The notes beneath the pieces are model-generated. The model was not told the DNA's origin. It did no database searches and saw only the letters and a program-made list of their open reading frames with translations. A DNA stretch of 64,000 nucleotides. It comes from Amycolatopsis sp. (GTDB lineage: Bacteria; Actinomycetota; Actinomycetes; Mycobacteriales; Pseudonocardiaceae). The position numbers were made by a program, and so were the translations under genes. The stretch is taken from NCBI RefSeq assembly GCF_025464955.1, contig NZ_JAODNM010000117.1:148781-212780 (forward strand), given 5' to 3'. Shown here piece by piece: positions 30,520-39,177 of this stretch (the stretch's first letter is position 1; every line of letters begins with the position of its first letter).

Positions 30520-31677
30520 TCAGAGCAGGTCCCAGCCCTCGACTTCCTGTGGGGTGCGGGGGCCGGGGCCGACGTACTTGGCCGACGGGCGCACCAGGCG
30601 TCCGGTCTTCTTCTGCTCCAGGATGTGCGCGGCCCAGCCGGCGGTGCGGGCGGAGCTGAACATCGCGGGCATCATGTGCGGCGGCACCTCGGCGAAGTCG
30701 AGGATGACCGCGGCCCAGAACTCGACGTTGGTCTCGATCGGGTGATCCGGGCGGCGCTCACGCAGCTCGGCGAGCGCGGCCTGCTCCAGCGCGGCGGCCA
30801 CCTCGTAGCGGGCGGCGCCGAGCTCCTTGCAGGTGCGGCGAAGCACGCGGGCACGCGGGTCCTCCGCGCGGTACACGCGGTGGCCGAAGCCCATCAGCCG
30901 TTCCTTGTGGTCGAGGATGCCCTTGACCAGCTTGCGGGCGTCGCCGGTGCGCTCGACCTCCTCGATCATCGGCAGCACCCGGGCGGGCGCACCGCCGTGC
31001 AGGGGGCCGGACATCGCGCCGATCGCGCCCGACATCGCGGCGGCCACGTCGGCGCCGGTGGACGCGATCACGCGCGCGGTGAACGTCGACGCGTTGAGGC
31101 CGTGCTCGGCGGCGGACACCCAGTAGGCGTCGACGGCCCGGACGTGAGCCGGGTCCGGCTCACCGCGCCAACGGACCATGAAGCGCTCGGTGATGGAGGC
31201 GGCCTGGTCGACCCGTGACTGCGGGACGGCGGGCAGCGCGGTGCCGCGAGCGGACTGCGCGACGTAGGAAAGTGCCATGACAGAGGCGCGGGCGAGCTGG
31301 TCGCGGGCCTCGACGTCGGTGATGTCCAGTAACGCTTTGTAACCCCAGATCGGGGCAAGCATGGCGAGTGCGGCTTGGACGTCGACGCGGACGTCACCGG
31401 TGTGCACGGGCAGTGGGAACGGCTCGGCCGGCGGGAGTCCGTGTCCGAACCGCCCGTCCACGAGCAGGCCCCAGACGTCGCCGAAGGTCACCTTGCCGGC
31501 GAGATCCTCCAGGTTGACGCCGCGGTAACGCAGCGCGCCGCCGTCCCGATCAGGTTCGGCGATCTCGGTGCGGAAGGCGATGACGCCTTCGAGTCCCGGG
31601 CGGAAACCGTCGTCGGCGGCGTCTGCCGACGGCGCTGACGCGGTCGGGACGGTCGATACAGGCGCTGAGGTAGTCAC
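30520..31677 (-). CDS. citA: Citrate synthase 2 (CitA-like)
   Basis: A 385-residue citrate synthase of the short actinobacterial CitA type. It has the family motifs GLNASTFTARVIASTGADV, MSGPLHGGAPARVL and LMGFGHRVYRAEDPRA with the His residues. The position of the catalytic Asp, however, reads Glu (NVEFWAAVILDFAEVPP, where GltA here has NVDFYTG); I believe this is shared by CitA relatives. It may act as a second citrate or methylcitrate synthase. The N-terminal ~25 residues are low complexity. The GTG start at 31675 has AAAGG about 11 nt upstream. It is divergent from urease. Confidence 0.92.
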   Translation of the reverse strand: MTTSAPVSTVPTASAPSADAADDGFRPGLEGVIAFRTEIAEPDRDGGALRYRGVNLEDLAGKVTFGDVWGLLVDGRFGHGLPPAEPFPLPVHTGDVRVDVQAALAMLAPIWGYKALLDITDVEARDQLARASVMALSYVAQSARGTALPAVPQSRVDQAASITERFMVRWRGEPDPAHVRAVDAYWVSAAEHGLNASTFTARVIASTGADVAAAMSGAIGAMSGPLHGGAPARVLPMIEEVERTGDARKLVKGILDHKERLMGFGHRVYRAEDPRARVLRRTCKELGAARYEVAAALEQAALAELRERRPDHPIETNVEFWAAVILDFAEVPPHMMPAMFSSARTAGWAAHILEQKKTGRLVRPSAKYVGPGPRTPQEVEGWDLL

Positions 31678-31972
31678 TATGTGTAGACCTTTCGATGCGC
31701 TTTACCCCGACATTTCACACGCGGACGGGTTACACGCAGAGCGCGCCTCATCGCACGGTTGGTCAAACGATGCTCCTAGAACTCGCCGGTAGCAATCGTA
31801 AGATGTGGTGGTTTCGGTCACGATTACGAGAACGATTCAGTCAAACGGGCCGCCGGACGCCAAACGTTCCTGTTTTGGAGCCTCCCGACGCCCGGTGGGA
31901 CGACGTATCCGCCAGGTAAATCCTGGGTTTCGCGCGGGTGTGAATCCATCGGTGTGGTGATAGACCTTTCCC

Positions 31973-32581
31973 ATGCATCTGAGCCCGCAGGAACGGGACA
32001 AACTGCTCATCCACGCCGCCGCGGACGTCGCGCGCCGCCGGCTTGAGCGCGGCGTCCTGCTCAACTACCCCGAAGCCGTCGCGCTGATCAGCGAGCACGT
32101 GCTCGAAGGCGCGCGTGACGGGCGGACCGTAGTTGACCTGGTGTCCAGCGGCCGAACGGTGCTCAGTGTCGGACAGGTCCTCCCCGGCGTCCCCGAAATG
32201 GTCGACTCGGTGCAGGTCGAGGCCACTTTTCCGGACGGCACCAAGCTCGTCACCGTGCATGACCCGATTCCGGGCGGCAGCGGGCTGCACCCCGGCGAGA
32301 TCATCCCCGGTGACGAGGCCGTCGAGCTGAACCCGGGCCGGCCGCGGCAGCGGCAGCTGGTGCGCAACCTCGGCGACCGCCCGGTGCAAGTCGGGTCGCA
32401 TTTCCACTTCGCCGACGTTAACGACGGCCTGGAGTTCGACCGTGAGGCCGCGCAGGGACACCGGCTCGACGTCCCGGCCGGGACGTCCGTCCGGTTCGAA
32501 CCGGGGGTCGAGCGAGAGGTGGACCTCGTTCCGTTGGCGGGAGACCGGATCGTTCCGGGGTTGCGTAGGGGGCGGGCATGA
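31973..32581 (+). CDS. ureAB: Urease gamma-beta fusion subunit
   Basis: A 202-residue fusion: residues 1-100 are urease gamma (MHLSPQERDKLLIHAAADVA, LLNYPEAVALISEHVLEGAR) and ~107-195 are urease beta (GGSGLHPGEIIPGDEAVELN, VGSHFHFADVN). Separate ureA and ureB genes are commoner; fusion occurs in several lineages. The ATG has no SD, and a TAGACC box stands 6 bp upstream, so it may be leaderless. It overlaps ureC (ATGA). Forms the non-catalytic part of the urea-hydrolysing complex. Confidence 0.95.
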   Translation: MHLSPQERDKLLIHAAADVARRRLERGVLLNYPEAVALISEHVLEGARDGRTVVDLVSSGRTVLSVGQVLPGVPEMVDSVQVEATFPDGTKLVTVHDPIPGGSGLHPGEIIPGDEAVELNPGRPRQRQLVRNLGDRPVQVGSHFHFADVNDGLEFDREAAQGHRLDVPAGTSVRFEPGVEREVDLVPLAGDRIVPGLRRGRA

Positions 32582-34296
32582 CCCAGATCGATCGTGCGCG
32601 TTATGCGGAGCTGTTCGGGCCGACGACCGGCGACCGGATCCGGCTTGCCGACACCGACCTGCTGATCGAAGTCACCGAGGATCGCAGCCGCGGCACCGGC
32701 TCCGGGGACGAGGTGCTCTTCGGCGGCGGCAAGGTGATCCGGGAGTCGATGGGCCAGGGCATGGCCACCCGCGCCGAGGGCGCGCCCGACCTGGTCATCA
32801 CCGGCGCGGTGATCCTCGACCACTGGGGCATCGTCAAGGCCGACGTCGGCGTGCGCGACGGCCGGATCGTCGGCATCGGCAAGGCGGGCAACCCGGACAT
32901 CATGGACGGCGTCGACCCCGCGCTGGTCATCGGGCCGTCCACGGAAGTCCTGTCCGGCAACGGGAAGATCCTCACCGCGGGCGGCGTCGACTGCCACGTC
33001 CACTTCATCTGCCCGCAGCTGATGGACACCGCGCTCGCCGCGGGAATGACCACAGTGGTCGGTGGCGGCACCGGTCCCAACGAGGGCAGCAAGGCCACCA
33101 CGATCACGCCCGGCGCCTGGAACCTGGGCCGGATGCTGGCCGCGACGGATCCGTATCCGATCAACGTCCTGTTGATGGGCAAGGGAAACACCGTCCGCCA
33201 CGAAGCGCTGCGCGAGCAGCTTGTCGCGGGTGCGGGCGGGTTCAAGCTGCACGAGGACTGGGGGACCACGCCCGGCGCGATCGACGCGTGTCTCACCGTG
33301 GCCGAGGAGTCCGGTGTCCAGGTCGGGATCCACACCGACACGCTCAACGAGGCCGGGTTCCTGGAGTCCACTGTGGACGCCATTGCCGGGCGCTCGATCA
33401 ACGCGTTCCACACCGAAGGCGCCGGCGGCGGGCATGCGCCGGACATCATCCAGGTCGTCGGACTGTCCAATGTGCTCCCGTCTTCGACCAATCCGACGCG
33501 GCCGCACACCGCGAACACGCTCGACGAGCATCTCGACATGCTGATGGTGTGTCACCATCTCAACCCGTCGGTCCCGGAAGACCTGGCCTTCGCCGAAAGC
33601 CGCATCCGGCCGACGACGATCGCCGCCGAGGATGTCCTGCACGACATGGGCGCGATTTCCATGATGAGCTCGGACTCCCAGGCGATGGGCCGGATCGGTG
33701 AGGTCATCATCCGGACCTGGCAGACCGCGCACGTGATGAAACGCCGTCGCGGCGCGCTGCCCGGCGACGGCCGCGCGGACAACCTGCGAGCCCGTCGTTA
33801 TGTCGCCAAATACACGATCAACCCGGCGATCGCGCACGGGATGGCCTCGGAAATCGGTTCCGTCGAGATCGGGAAACTCGCCGACCTCGTGCTGTGGGAA
33901 CCGAAGTTCTTCGGCGTCCGTCCGCATGTCGTGCTGAAGGGCGGATTCGCCGCCTGGGCGGCGATGGGCGACGCGAACGCGTCGATCCCGACTCCGCAGC
34001 CGGTGCTGGCGCGGCCGATGTTCGGCGCGGCACCCTCGGTGGCCGCAGCGAGCAGCCTGTTCTTCGTCGCACCGGAGGCGATGGACAGCGGTTTGGCGGA
34101 GAAGTTCGGTCTCTCCCGGAAACTCGTGCCGGTGTCGAACACGCGTCGGGTGAGCAAGGCGGACATGGTGCTCAACGACCTGCTGCCGAATGTGCGCGTC
34201 GATCCGGACAGCTTCGCAGTCCACGTCGACGGGGAGTTCATCGAACCGCAGCCGGTGACCGAACTGCCGATGGCGCAACGTTATTTTCTGTTCTGA
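32578..34296 (+). CDS. ureC: Urease alpha (catalytic) subunit
   Basis: A 572-residue nickel enzyme that hydrolyses urea to ammonia and carbamate. All active-site residues are present: His140 and His142 (DCHVHFICPQ), carbamylated Lys223 (GFKLHEDWG), His252 (IHTDTLNE), His278 (FHTEGAGGGHAPD), flap Cys325-His326 (LMVCHHLNPSVPED) and Asp366 (MSSDSQAMGR). The numbering is a constant +6 relative to the Klebsiella enzyme. Start overlaps ureAB (ATGA) and its stop overlaps ureF. Confidence 0.98.
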   Translation: MTQIDRARYAELFGPTTGDRIRLADTDLLIEVTEDRSRGTGSGDEVLFGGGKVIRESMGQGMATRAEGAPDLVITGAVILDHWGIVKADVGVRDGRIVGIGKAGNPDIMDGVDPALVIGPSTEVLSGNGKILTAGGVDCHVHFICPQLMDTALAAGMTTVVGGGTGPNEGSKATTITPGAWNLGRMLAATDPYPINVLLMGKGNTVRHEALREQLVAGAGGFKLHEDWGTTPGAIDACLTVAEESGVQVGIHTDTLNEAGFLESTVDAIAGRSINAFHTEGAGGGHAPDIIQVVGLSNVLPSSTNPTRPHTANTLDEHLDMLMVCHHLNPSVPEDLAFAESRIRPTTIAAEDVLHDMGAISMMSSDSQAMGRIGEVIIRTWQTAHVMKRRRGALPGDGRADNLRARRYVAKYTINPAIAHGMASEIGSVEIGKLADLVLWEPKFFGVRPHVVLKGGFAAWAAMGDANASIPTPQPVLARPMFGAAPSVAAASSLFFVAPEAMDSGLAEKFGLSRKLVPVSNTRRVSKADMVLNDLLPNVRVDPDSFAVHVDGEFIEPQPVTELPMAQRYFLF

Positions 34297-34982
34297 TGGA
34301 CCTTTCCGCGGTGATCCTCGCCGACTCCCGGTTTCCCGGCGGGGGCCACGTCCACTCCGGTGGGCTCGAGGAGGCGGTGGCGCGAAAGCTGATCGCCCAC
34401 GAGCGCGACCTGCCTGCGTTCCTGAGTGGACGGTTGCGGACGGCCGGTGCGCTGGCGGCGGTTTTTGCCGCGGCTGCAGCGCATGCGGCGAGCCGAAACG
34501 TCCACAGGGGACATTGGCGGCTGCTCGATGTCGAACTGGACGCCCGGACGCCGTCGGTGGCGCAACGCGAAGCCTCCCGCGCGCAAGGCCGGGGGACAGC
34601 ACGTGCCGGGAGGATCTCTTGGCCTTCGCCAGTCCTCGATGGACTGATCGCGGCCACCCCGCGTCCGCATCACCCGATCATTCTCGGGGCGCTGGTCGGG
34701 GTCGCGGGCGGTTCCCCGCTCGACGCGGCGTCGTCGGCGGCATACCTGGCGATCAGCGGGCCGGCGAGTGCGGCGGTTCGGCTGCTCGGGCTGGATCCGT
34801 TTGCTGTCAACGCTGTCGTCGCACAGCTGTCAGGTGCGCTGCACGCTGTTGCCGGGCGCGCGGCGGCTGTCGCTGGTGACGCGCCTGCTGACCTGCCATC
34901 GCCCGGCTCCCCGGCGCTGGATCTACTCGCCGAGGCGCATGCCCGGCACCACAAGGAAGAGGTGCGTCTCTTTGCCAGTTGA
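34296..34982 (+). CDS. ureF: Urease accessory protein UreF
   Basis: A 228-residue all-helical accessory protein. The N-terminus LADSRFPGGGHVHSGGLEEA matches the UreF signature, and the C-terminus has ALDLLAEAHARHHKEEVRLFAS. UreF bridges UreD and UreG and gates GTP-dependent nickel delivery to apo-urease. The middle stretch (RGHWRLLDVELDARTPSVAQ through RISWPSPVLDG) fits the family. The ATG at 34296 overlaps the final base of the ureC stop, and its own 3' end overlaps ureG by 11 bp. Confidence 0.93.
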   Translation: MDLSAVILADSRFPGGGHVHSGGLEEAVARKLIAHERDLPAFLSGRLRTAGALAAVFAAAAAHAASRNVHRGHWRLLDVELDARTPSVAQREASRAQGRGTARAGRISWPSPVLDGLIAATPRPHHPIILGALVGVAGGSPLDAASSAAYLAISGPASAAVRLLGLDPFAVNAVVAQLSGALHAVAGRAAAVAGDAPADLPSPGSPALDLLAEAHARHHKEEVRLFAS

Positions 34983-35691
34983 ACACGAGCATGGACACGA
35001 GCACGGGCATGGTCATTCGGTGGGCGGGCACACTCACCCGGTCAACTTCGATCCGACCGCGACCGAGCCGGACCCGTACGGCCACGCGCCGATCACCGGG
35101 CGCGCGTACCGGATCGGCATCGGCGGGCCGGTCGGCAGCGGAAAGACCGCGCTGGTGGCCGCGCTGTGCCGGGCGCTGGGCGACGAGATCGATCTCGCCG
35201 TGGTGACCAACGACATCTACACCACCGAGGACGCGGATTTCCTTCGTAAGGCGGGTGTTCTCGACGTCGAAAGGATCGAGGCGGTGCAGACGGGCGCGTG
35301 CCCGCACACCGCGATCCGTGACGACATCACCGCGAACCTCGACGCCGTCGAGCGGCTGGAAGAGAAGTTCCCCGGGTTGGAGTTGGTGATCATCGAGAGC
35401 GGCGGGGACAACCTCACCGCGGTGTTCAGCCGGGGACTCGCCGACAGTCAAGTGTTCGTAGTGGACGTTGCGGGCGGTGACAAGGTGCCGCGCAAGGGCG
35501 GGCCGGGAGTGACCACCGCGGACATGCTGGTGATCAACAAGGTCGACCTCGCGCACCTCGTCGGCGCGGACATGGACGTCATGACATCCGACGCCCACCG
35601 CATGCGCGGTGAGCTGCCGGTGATCACCCAGTCCTTGGTGGACACTCCGGACGCGCCGGACGTGGCGAAGTGGGTGCGTTCGCTGCTGTGA
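34972..35691 (+). CDS. ureG: Urease accessory GTPase UreG with His-rich N-terminus
   Basis: A 239-residue SIMIBI GTPase. P-loop GIGGPVGSGKTALV (about 44-57), metal-binding Cys-Pro-His in TGACPHTAIRDD, G-motifs ESGGDNL and VINKVDLA. Residues 3-25 are histidine-rich (HEHGHEHGHGHSVGGHTH), a likely nickel store. The TTG start at 34972 was chosen since AGAGG precedes it and the His-rich tail starts right after; an ATG 33 bp upstream is possible. The operon lacks ureE, so this tail may take over nickel storage. Confidence 0.94.
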   Translation: MPVEHEHGHEHGHGHSVGGHTHPVNFDPTATEPDPYGHAPITGRAYRIGIGGPVGSGKTALVAALCRALGDEIDLAVVTNDIYTTEDADFLRKAGVLDVERIEAVQTGACPHTAIRDDITANLDAVERLEEKFPGLELVIIESGGDNLTAVFSRGLADSQVFVVDVAGGDKVPRKGGPGVTTADMLVINKVDLAHLVGADMDVMTSDAHRMRGELPVITQSLVDTPDAPDVAKWVRSLL

Positions 35692-36389
35692 AAGCCCACG
35701 CTCGTGTGGTCGCCGAACTCGACGGCACCGGCCGGACGGTGTTGCGCGAGCTCCGGTCGATGTCGCCGTTGACGTTGATTCCCAAGCGGGGCAACGGTCC
35801 CGTGGCGATCGTGCACCTCGTGAATTCGGCAAGTTCGCCGTTGGGCGGAGACGAGCTCCGGCTGACGTTGCGAGTCGGACCCGGAGCCCGGCTGCGTCTG
35901 GCCGGCGTCGCCGCGACGATCGCGTTGCCAGGTCCGCGTGGCGAGGCTTCCGTGTCTACTGTGGACATCGAAGTCGGGGACGGCGGCGAGCTCGAGTACC
36001 TGCCGGAGCCGACAGTGGTGACCGCCCGAGCCCGGCACGTCGTCGAACTCCGCGCGTCACTGTCGGCCAATGCGCGCTTGTGTGCTCGCGATGTTCTCGT
36101 CCTGGGACGCGCGGGCGAGCTGCCGGGCCGCTTCACGACGTCACAGCACGTCGTGTGCGGTGACGTCCCGCTGCTGCGGCAAACGCTGGACATCGACGAC
36201 GTCGACGTCCTCGCCGGTCGACGCGTCCTTGCCACGGAACTCCGCTTCGGCGATCCCGCCGTCACCCCCGCGAGCGGCGACTGGTGGTCGCTCACCCCGC
36301 TCGCCGCGGGTGGCTCCCTCGCCACCGCGCTGGCCCACGACGCCGTCACCGCCCACCACGCCCTAACCCTCGCCACGCGTCCGGTTTAG
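35688..36389 (+). CDS. ureD: Urease accessory protein UreD
   Basis: A 233-residue beta-rich scaffold (UreD/UreH) that recruits UreF and UreG to apo-urease. Recognisable parts: LRSMSPLTLIPKRGNGPVAI, LGGDELRLTLRVGPGARLRL, GELEYLPEPTVVTARARH and LCARDVLVLGRAGE. The GTG at 35688 overlaps the ureG stop (GTGA). It is the last urease gene; its TAG stop forms the base of a terminator hairpin shared with the convergent permease. Confidence 0.93.
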   Translation: MKAHARVVAELDGTGRTVLRELRSMSPLTLIPKRGNGPVAIVHLVNSASSPLGGDELRLTLRVGPGARLRLAGVAATIALPGPRGEASVSTVDIEVGDGGELEYLPEPTVVTARARHVVELRASLSANARLCARDVLVLGRAGELPGRFTTSQHVVCGDVPLLRQTLDIDDVDVLAGRRVLATELRFGDPAVTPASGDWWSLTPLAAGGSLATALAHDAVTAHHALTLATRPV

Positions 36390-36442
36390 GGCTCGTGAGT
36401 GTTCCGGCCGCTTAGAACCGGCCGGAACATTCACGAGCCCTA
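36387..36442. terminator. Bidirectional hairpin joining the stop codons of ureD and the permease
   Basis: Arms of 23 bp (36387-36409 and 36420-36442), perfect except one pair that becomes G-U, with a 10-nt loop. The first three bases are the TAG of ureD, and the last three are the complement of the TAG of the minus-strand permease, so one structure ends both transcripts. Confidence 0.85.
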
Positions 36443-38149
36443 GACGCGACTACCCACCCGGGCGGTCGGCATCGGCAAGTCGACCACGCTCGCCCCGGGC
36501 TCCTGGCAAAGGTCGTGGCAGGTGGCGTCGAGGGTGCAGCAGAGCGAGCAGATCGCGCCCTCCTGCTTGGGGCAGTCCGCGACGTCGGGCAGTTCGTACG
36601 CATCGCCGCACACCAAGCATTTGTGCGTCGCCTGGAGGTCTTCGGCGCCGGAATCCGGGCCGCTGACGGTGTTCGGCCGCGCGAGGTAGTACTTGCCCTT
36701 TGTCACGACGGCCAGGACGGGCACCAGCACAACCGCGATGACGATCGCCAGCAGCGGGCTGAACGCCGCCAGGAAGTGCCCGAACGCCCCGAAGTACGCC
36801 GCGATCGACACTGCCGACGCCACCAGCATCGACCCGAACCCGACCGGGTTGATCTTGTGCAGGTACGCCCGTTTGAACTCGATGTACCGCGGCGAGAGGC
36901 CCAGCGGTTTCGCGATGACGAGGTCCGCGCACACCGCGCCGATCCACGCGATCGCGATGTTGGAGTAGAAGCCGAGGATCTTGTTCAGGAAGCCGAACGC
37001 GCCGAACTCCATCAGAGCCACCGCGATCCCGCAGTTCACCAGCACGTACCAGACCCGGCCGGGATGCTTGTGCAGGATGCGCGAGAAGAAGTTGGCGAAC
37101 GACAGCGACCCGGAGTAGGCGTTGGTCGTGTTGATCTTGATCTGCGAGACGACCACGAACAGCGACGCGAACGTCAGCGCGAGCGGCCCGAGAGCCGGCT
37201 TGACGGCGTTGAGGTATGGCGCGATCGGTTCCAGCGCGCTCGCCTTGCCGACGACGCCGAGCGCCAGGAACGCCAGCAGCCCGCCGCCGATCTGCTTCGC
37301 CGCGCCGAGGACCACCCAGCCGGGGCCGGCCATCAGCACCGCGGTCCACCACGAACGCTTGTTCTCGGCCGTCTTCTCCGGCATGAACCGCAGGTAGTCG
37401 GCCTGTTCGCCGATCTGCCCGATCAACGACAGCGCGACGCCCATCCCGAAGCCGAACCCGATCGCGGAGAACCCGGACCCGGCGCCGTCGGTGCCCCCGA
37501 AGTGCGCGAACTCGCTGAACCTGCCCGGTTCGCGGATGATCACCACGATGAACGGCAGCAGCAGGCCGGCGATCCACAGCGGCTGCGTCCACGTCTGCAT
37601 CTTCGCGACCGCGCCCATGCCGTACAGCGCGAACGGCAACACGATCAACGTCGCGAGCAGGTACCCGACGGCCAGCGGGATGCCCAACGCGAGCTGGAAC
37701 GCCTGGCCCATGATCGAGCCTTCGAGCGAGAAGAAGATGACCGTGAAGCTCGCGTACACCAGCGACGTCAGCGTCGACCCGAAGTAGCCGAAGCCCGCTC
37801 CGCGGGTCAGCAGGTCCATGTCGACGCCGTATTTCGCGCACGCGTGCGCGATCGGGACCCCGGTCACGAAGATCACGAGCGCGGCCGCCAGGATCGCGAG
37901 GACCCCGGAAGTGAAGCCGTACGAGAGGAAGATGCTCGCCCCGATCGCGAAGTCCGCGAGGTAGGCGATGCCGCCCAACGCCGTCGTCGCGACGACGAAG
38001 GGCGACCAGCGGCGGAACGAATGCGCGGCGAACCGGAGTGAGTAGTCCTCGCGGTTCTCGTTCGCGGCGAGCGCCGCGTACTTGCGTTTCGCGGTGCTTT
38101 CAGTGTCTCCAACGACGTCGTTGGCAGTGTTTTCCACGGTGTCCGTCAT
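36440..38149 (-). CDS. NCS1-family permease with C-terminal Cys-rich domain
   Basis: A 569-residue transporter of the purine-cytosine permease/NCS1 family: a soluble N-terminus with RFAAHSFRRWSPFVVATTAL, about twelve membrane helices (50-490), and conserved stretches FGYFGSTLTSLVYASFTVIF and INTTNAYSGSLSFANFFSR. After the last helix comes a domain with eight cysteines (511, 514, 526, 534, 537, 538, 544, 548; KCLVCGDAYELP, ADCPKQEGAICSLCC, CHDLC) that looks like a zinc or iron-sulfur binding module. This is not part of the usual NCS1 fold. It converges on the urease operon; urea, allantoin or a nucleobase are candidate substrates. Confidence 0.88.
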   Translation of the reverse strand: MTDTVENTANDVVGDTESTAKRKYAALAANENREDYSLRFAAHSFRRWSPFVVATTALGGIAYLADFAIGASIFLSYGFTSGVLAILAAALVIFVTGVPIAHACAKYGVDMDLLTRGAGFGYFGSTLTSLVYASFTVIFFSLEGSIMGQAFQLALGIPLAVGYLLATLIVLPFALYGMGAVAKMQTWTQPLWIAGLLLPFIVVIIREPGRFSEFAHFGGTDGAGSGFSAIGFGFGMGVALSLIGQIGEQADYLRFMPEKTAENKRSWWTAVLMAGPGWVVLGAAKQIGGGLLAFLALGVVGKASALEPIAPYLNAVKPALGPLALTFASLFVVVSQIKINTTNAYSGSLSFANFFSRILHKHPGRVWYVLVNCGIAVALMEFGAFGFLNKILGFYSNIAIAWIGAVCADLVIAKPLGLSPRYIEFKRAYLHKINPVGFGSMLVASAVSIAAYFGAFGHFLAAFSPLLAIVIAVVLVPVLAVVTKGKYYLARPNTVSGPDSGAEDLQATHKCLVCGDAYELPDVADCPKQEGAICSLCCTLDATCHDLCQEPGASVVDLPMPTARVGSRV

Positions 38150-38371
38150 CTGCGGCCTCCGGAGTGCGGTGGTCCTCGTCGCGGGAGCAGGGGTGACGGT
38201 AAAGCCGAACTTTATCGATCAGGGGCCGCTGGGTAACCGCAGTGTTAAGCCTTAAGGGCGCCTTGGGGTGGCAGGAGTCACCGTTCAGTGGGTTCCCCCG
38301 CGCCCTGCCAGGCAATACCGTCGGCTGATAGTCCGAAGTCACTACAGCCCCACAGGGCCGGAGGTCTCGCG

Positions 38372-39055
38372 ATGAGGTCGGAAACCGACAACGCTGCAGT
38401 AGCCACGGACGTAGCCGTGCGGCTACCTGGAATGCGAGTGGCCTACGACGGCGACTCGTTCGACGAGTCCGCGCTGGCGGCCACCTGGACCGAACAGCTC
38501 CAGGGCTGGCTGAACCAGGCCGTGTCGGCGGGTATCCCCGAGGCGAACGCGATGGTGCTGGCCACCGCCAGTCCCGACGGGCGGCCGTCGTCGCGCACCG
38601 TGTTGTGCAAGGGCCTCGACGAGCGAGGCGTCGTCTTCTACACCAACTACACCTCGAGCAAGAGCCACGACCTGACCGCGACGAGGTACGCGTCCGCCAC
38701 CTTCCCCTGGTACTCGCTGCACCGGCAGGTGCACGTCCGCGGCGAGGTGGAGAAGGTCGACATCTCCGAGACCGCCGCCTACTGGGCGTCCCGGCCGCGG
38801 GGCTCGCAGCTCGGCGCCTGGGCGTCGCCGCAGTCCCGGCGCGTCGAGGGCCGCCGTTCGCTCGACACGGCGTTGCACAGCATCGAACGTCGCTTCGCCG
38901 GCGTCGAGGAGATCCCGTTCCCGCCCCACTGGGGTGGCTGGCGCATCCGCCCCGACGTCGTCGAGTTCTGGCAGGGCCGCCAGGACCGCATGCACGACCG
39001 CCTCTGCTACGTCCGCACGGACGATGGCTGGCACATCGAGCGCGTCGCCCCTTGA
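38372..39055 (+). CDS. pdxH: Pyridoxamine 5'-phosphate oxidase
   Basis: A 227-residue FMN enzyme that oxidises pyridoxine or pyridoxamine 5'-phosphate to PLP. Family motifs: NAMVLATASPDGRPSSRTVL then CKGLDERGVVFYTNYTSSKS (FMN contacts), FPWYSLHRQVHVRGEV, YWASRPRGSQLGAWASPQS, and the C-terminal PPHWGGWRIRPDVVEFWQGR and LCYVRT. The ATG at 38372 follows GGAGG by 7 nt. It supplies cofactor for SerC, Kbl and other PLP enzymes. A GAAGGCCACCTTC hairpin follows. Confidence 0.96.
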   Translation: MRSETDNAAVATDVAVRLPGMRVAYDGDSFDESALAATWTEQLQGWLNQAVSAGIPEANAMVLATASPDGRPSSRTVLCKGLDERGVVFYTNYTSSKSHDLTATRYASATFPWYSLHRQVHVRGEVEKVDISETAAYWASRPRGSQLGAWASPQSRRVEGRRSLDTALHSIERRFAGVEEIPFPPHWGGWRIRPDVVEFWQGRQDRMHDRLCYVRTDDGWHIERVAP

Positions 39056-39065
39056 TTTAGCTGGC

Positions 39066-39114
39066 CGTGAAGGCCACCTTCACGGCCGATTACGCCGTGA
39101 AGGTGGCCTTCACG
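39066..39114 (+). terminator. GAAGGCCACCTTC hairpin after pdxH
   Basis: Perfect 21-bp arms (39066-39086, 39094-39114) with a 7-nt loop, 10 bp past the pdxH stop. Note that each arm is itself a partial palindrome (GTGAAGGCCACCTTCAC). Confidence 0.75.
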
Positions 39115-39163
39115 CACGTTCAGGGGCGAGGAAAATCACGCGGACTTGGGTAGTTAGCGCCGC

Positions 39164-39169
39164 TAAGAT
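39164..39169 (+). promoter_or_regulatory. -10 box of a leaderless MFS gene
   Basis: TAAGAT ends 8 bp before the GTG start and no SD is present. The sequence just upstream, GGTAGTTAGCGCCGC, resembles the spacer of the 43-bp repeat at 27210, which suggests that a piece of that repeat may form this promoter. Confidence 0.45.
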
Positions 39170-39177
39170 GTCGGGTT

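Noticed and set aside
29404..31218. A 604-codon plus-strand frame opposite tdh and citA
   Set aside because: Shadow of two conserved minus-strand genes and crosses the hairpin at 30451.
32065..34602. An 845-codon minus-strand frame opposite ureC and ureF
   Set aside because: Antisense to genes with full catalytic motifs; composition is Arg/Asp-rich as expected of shadow frames.
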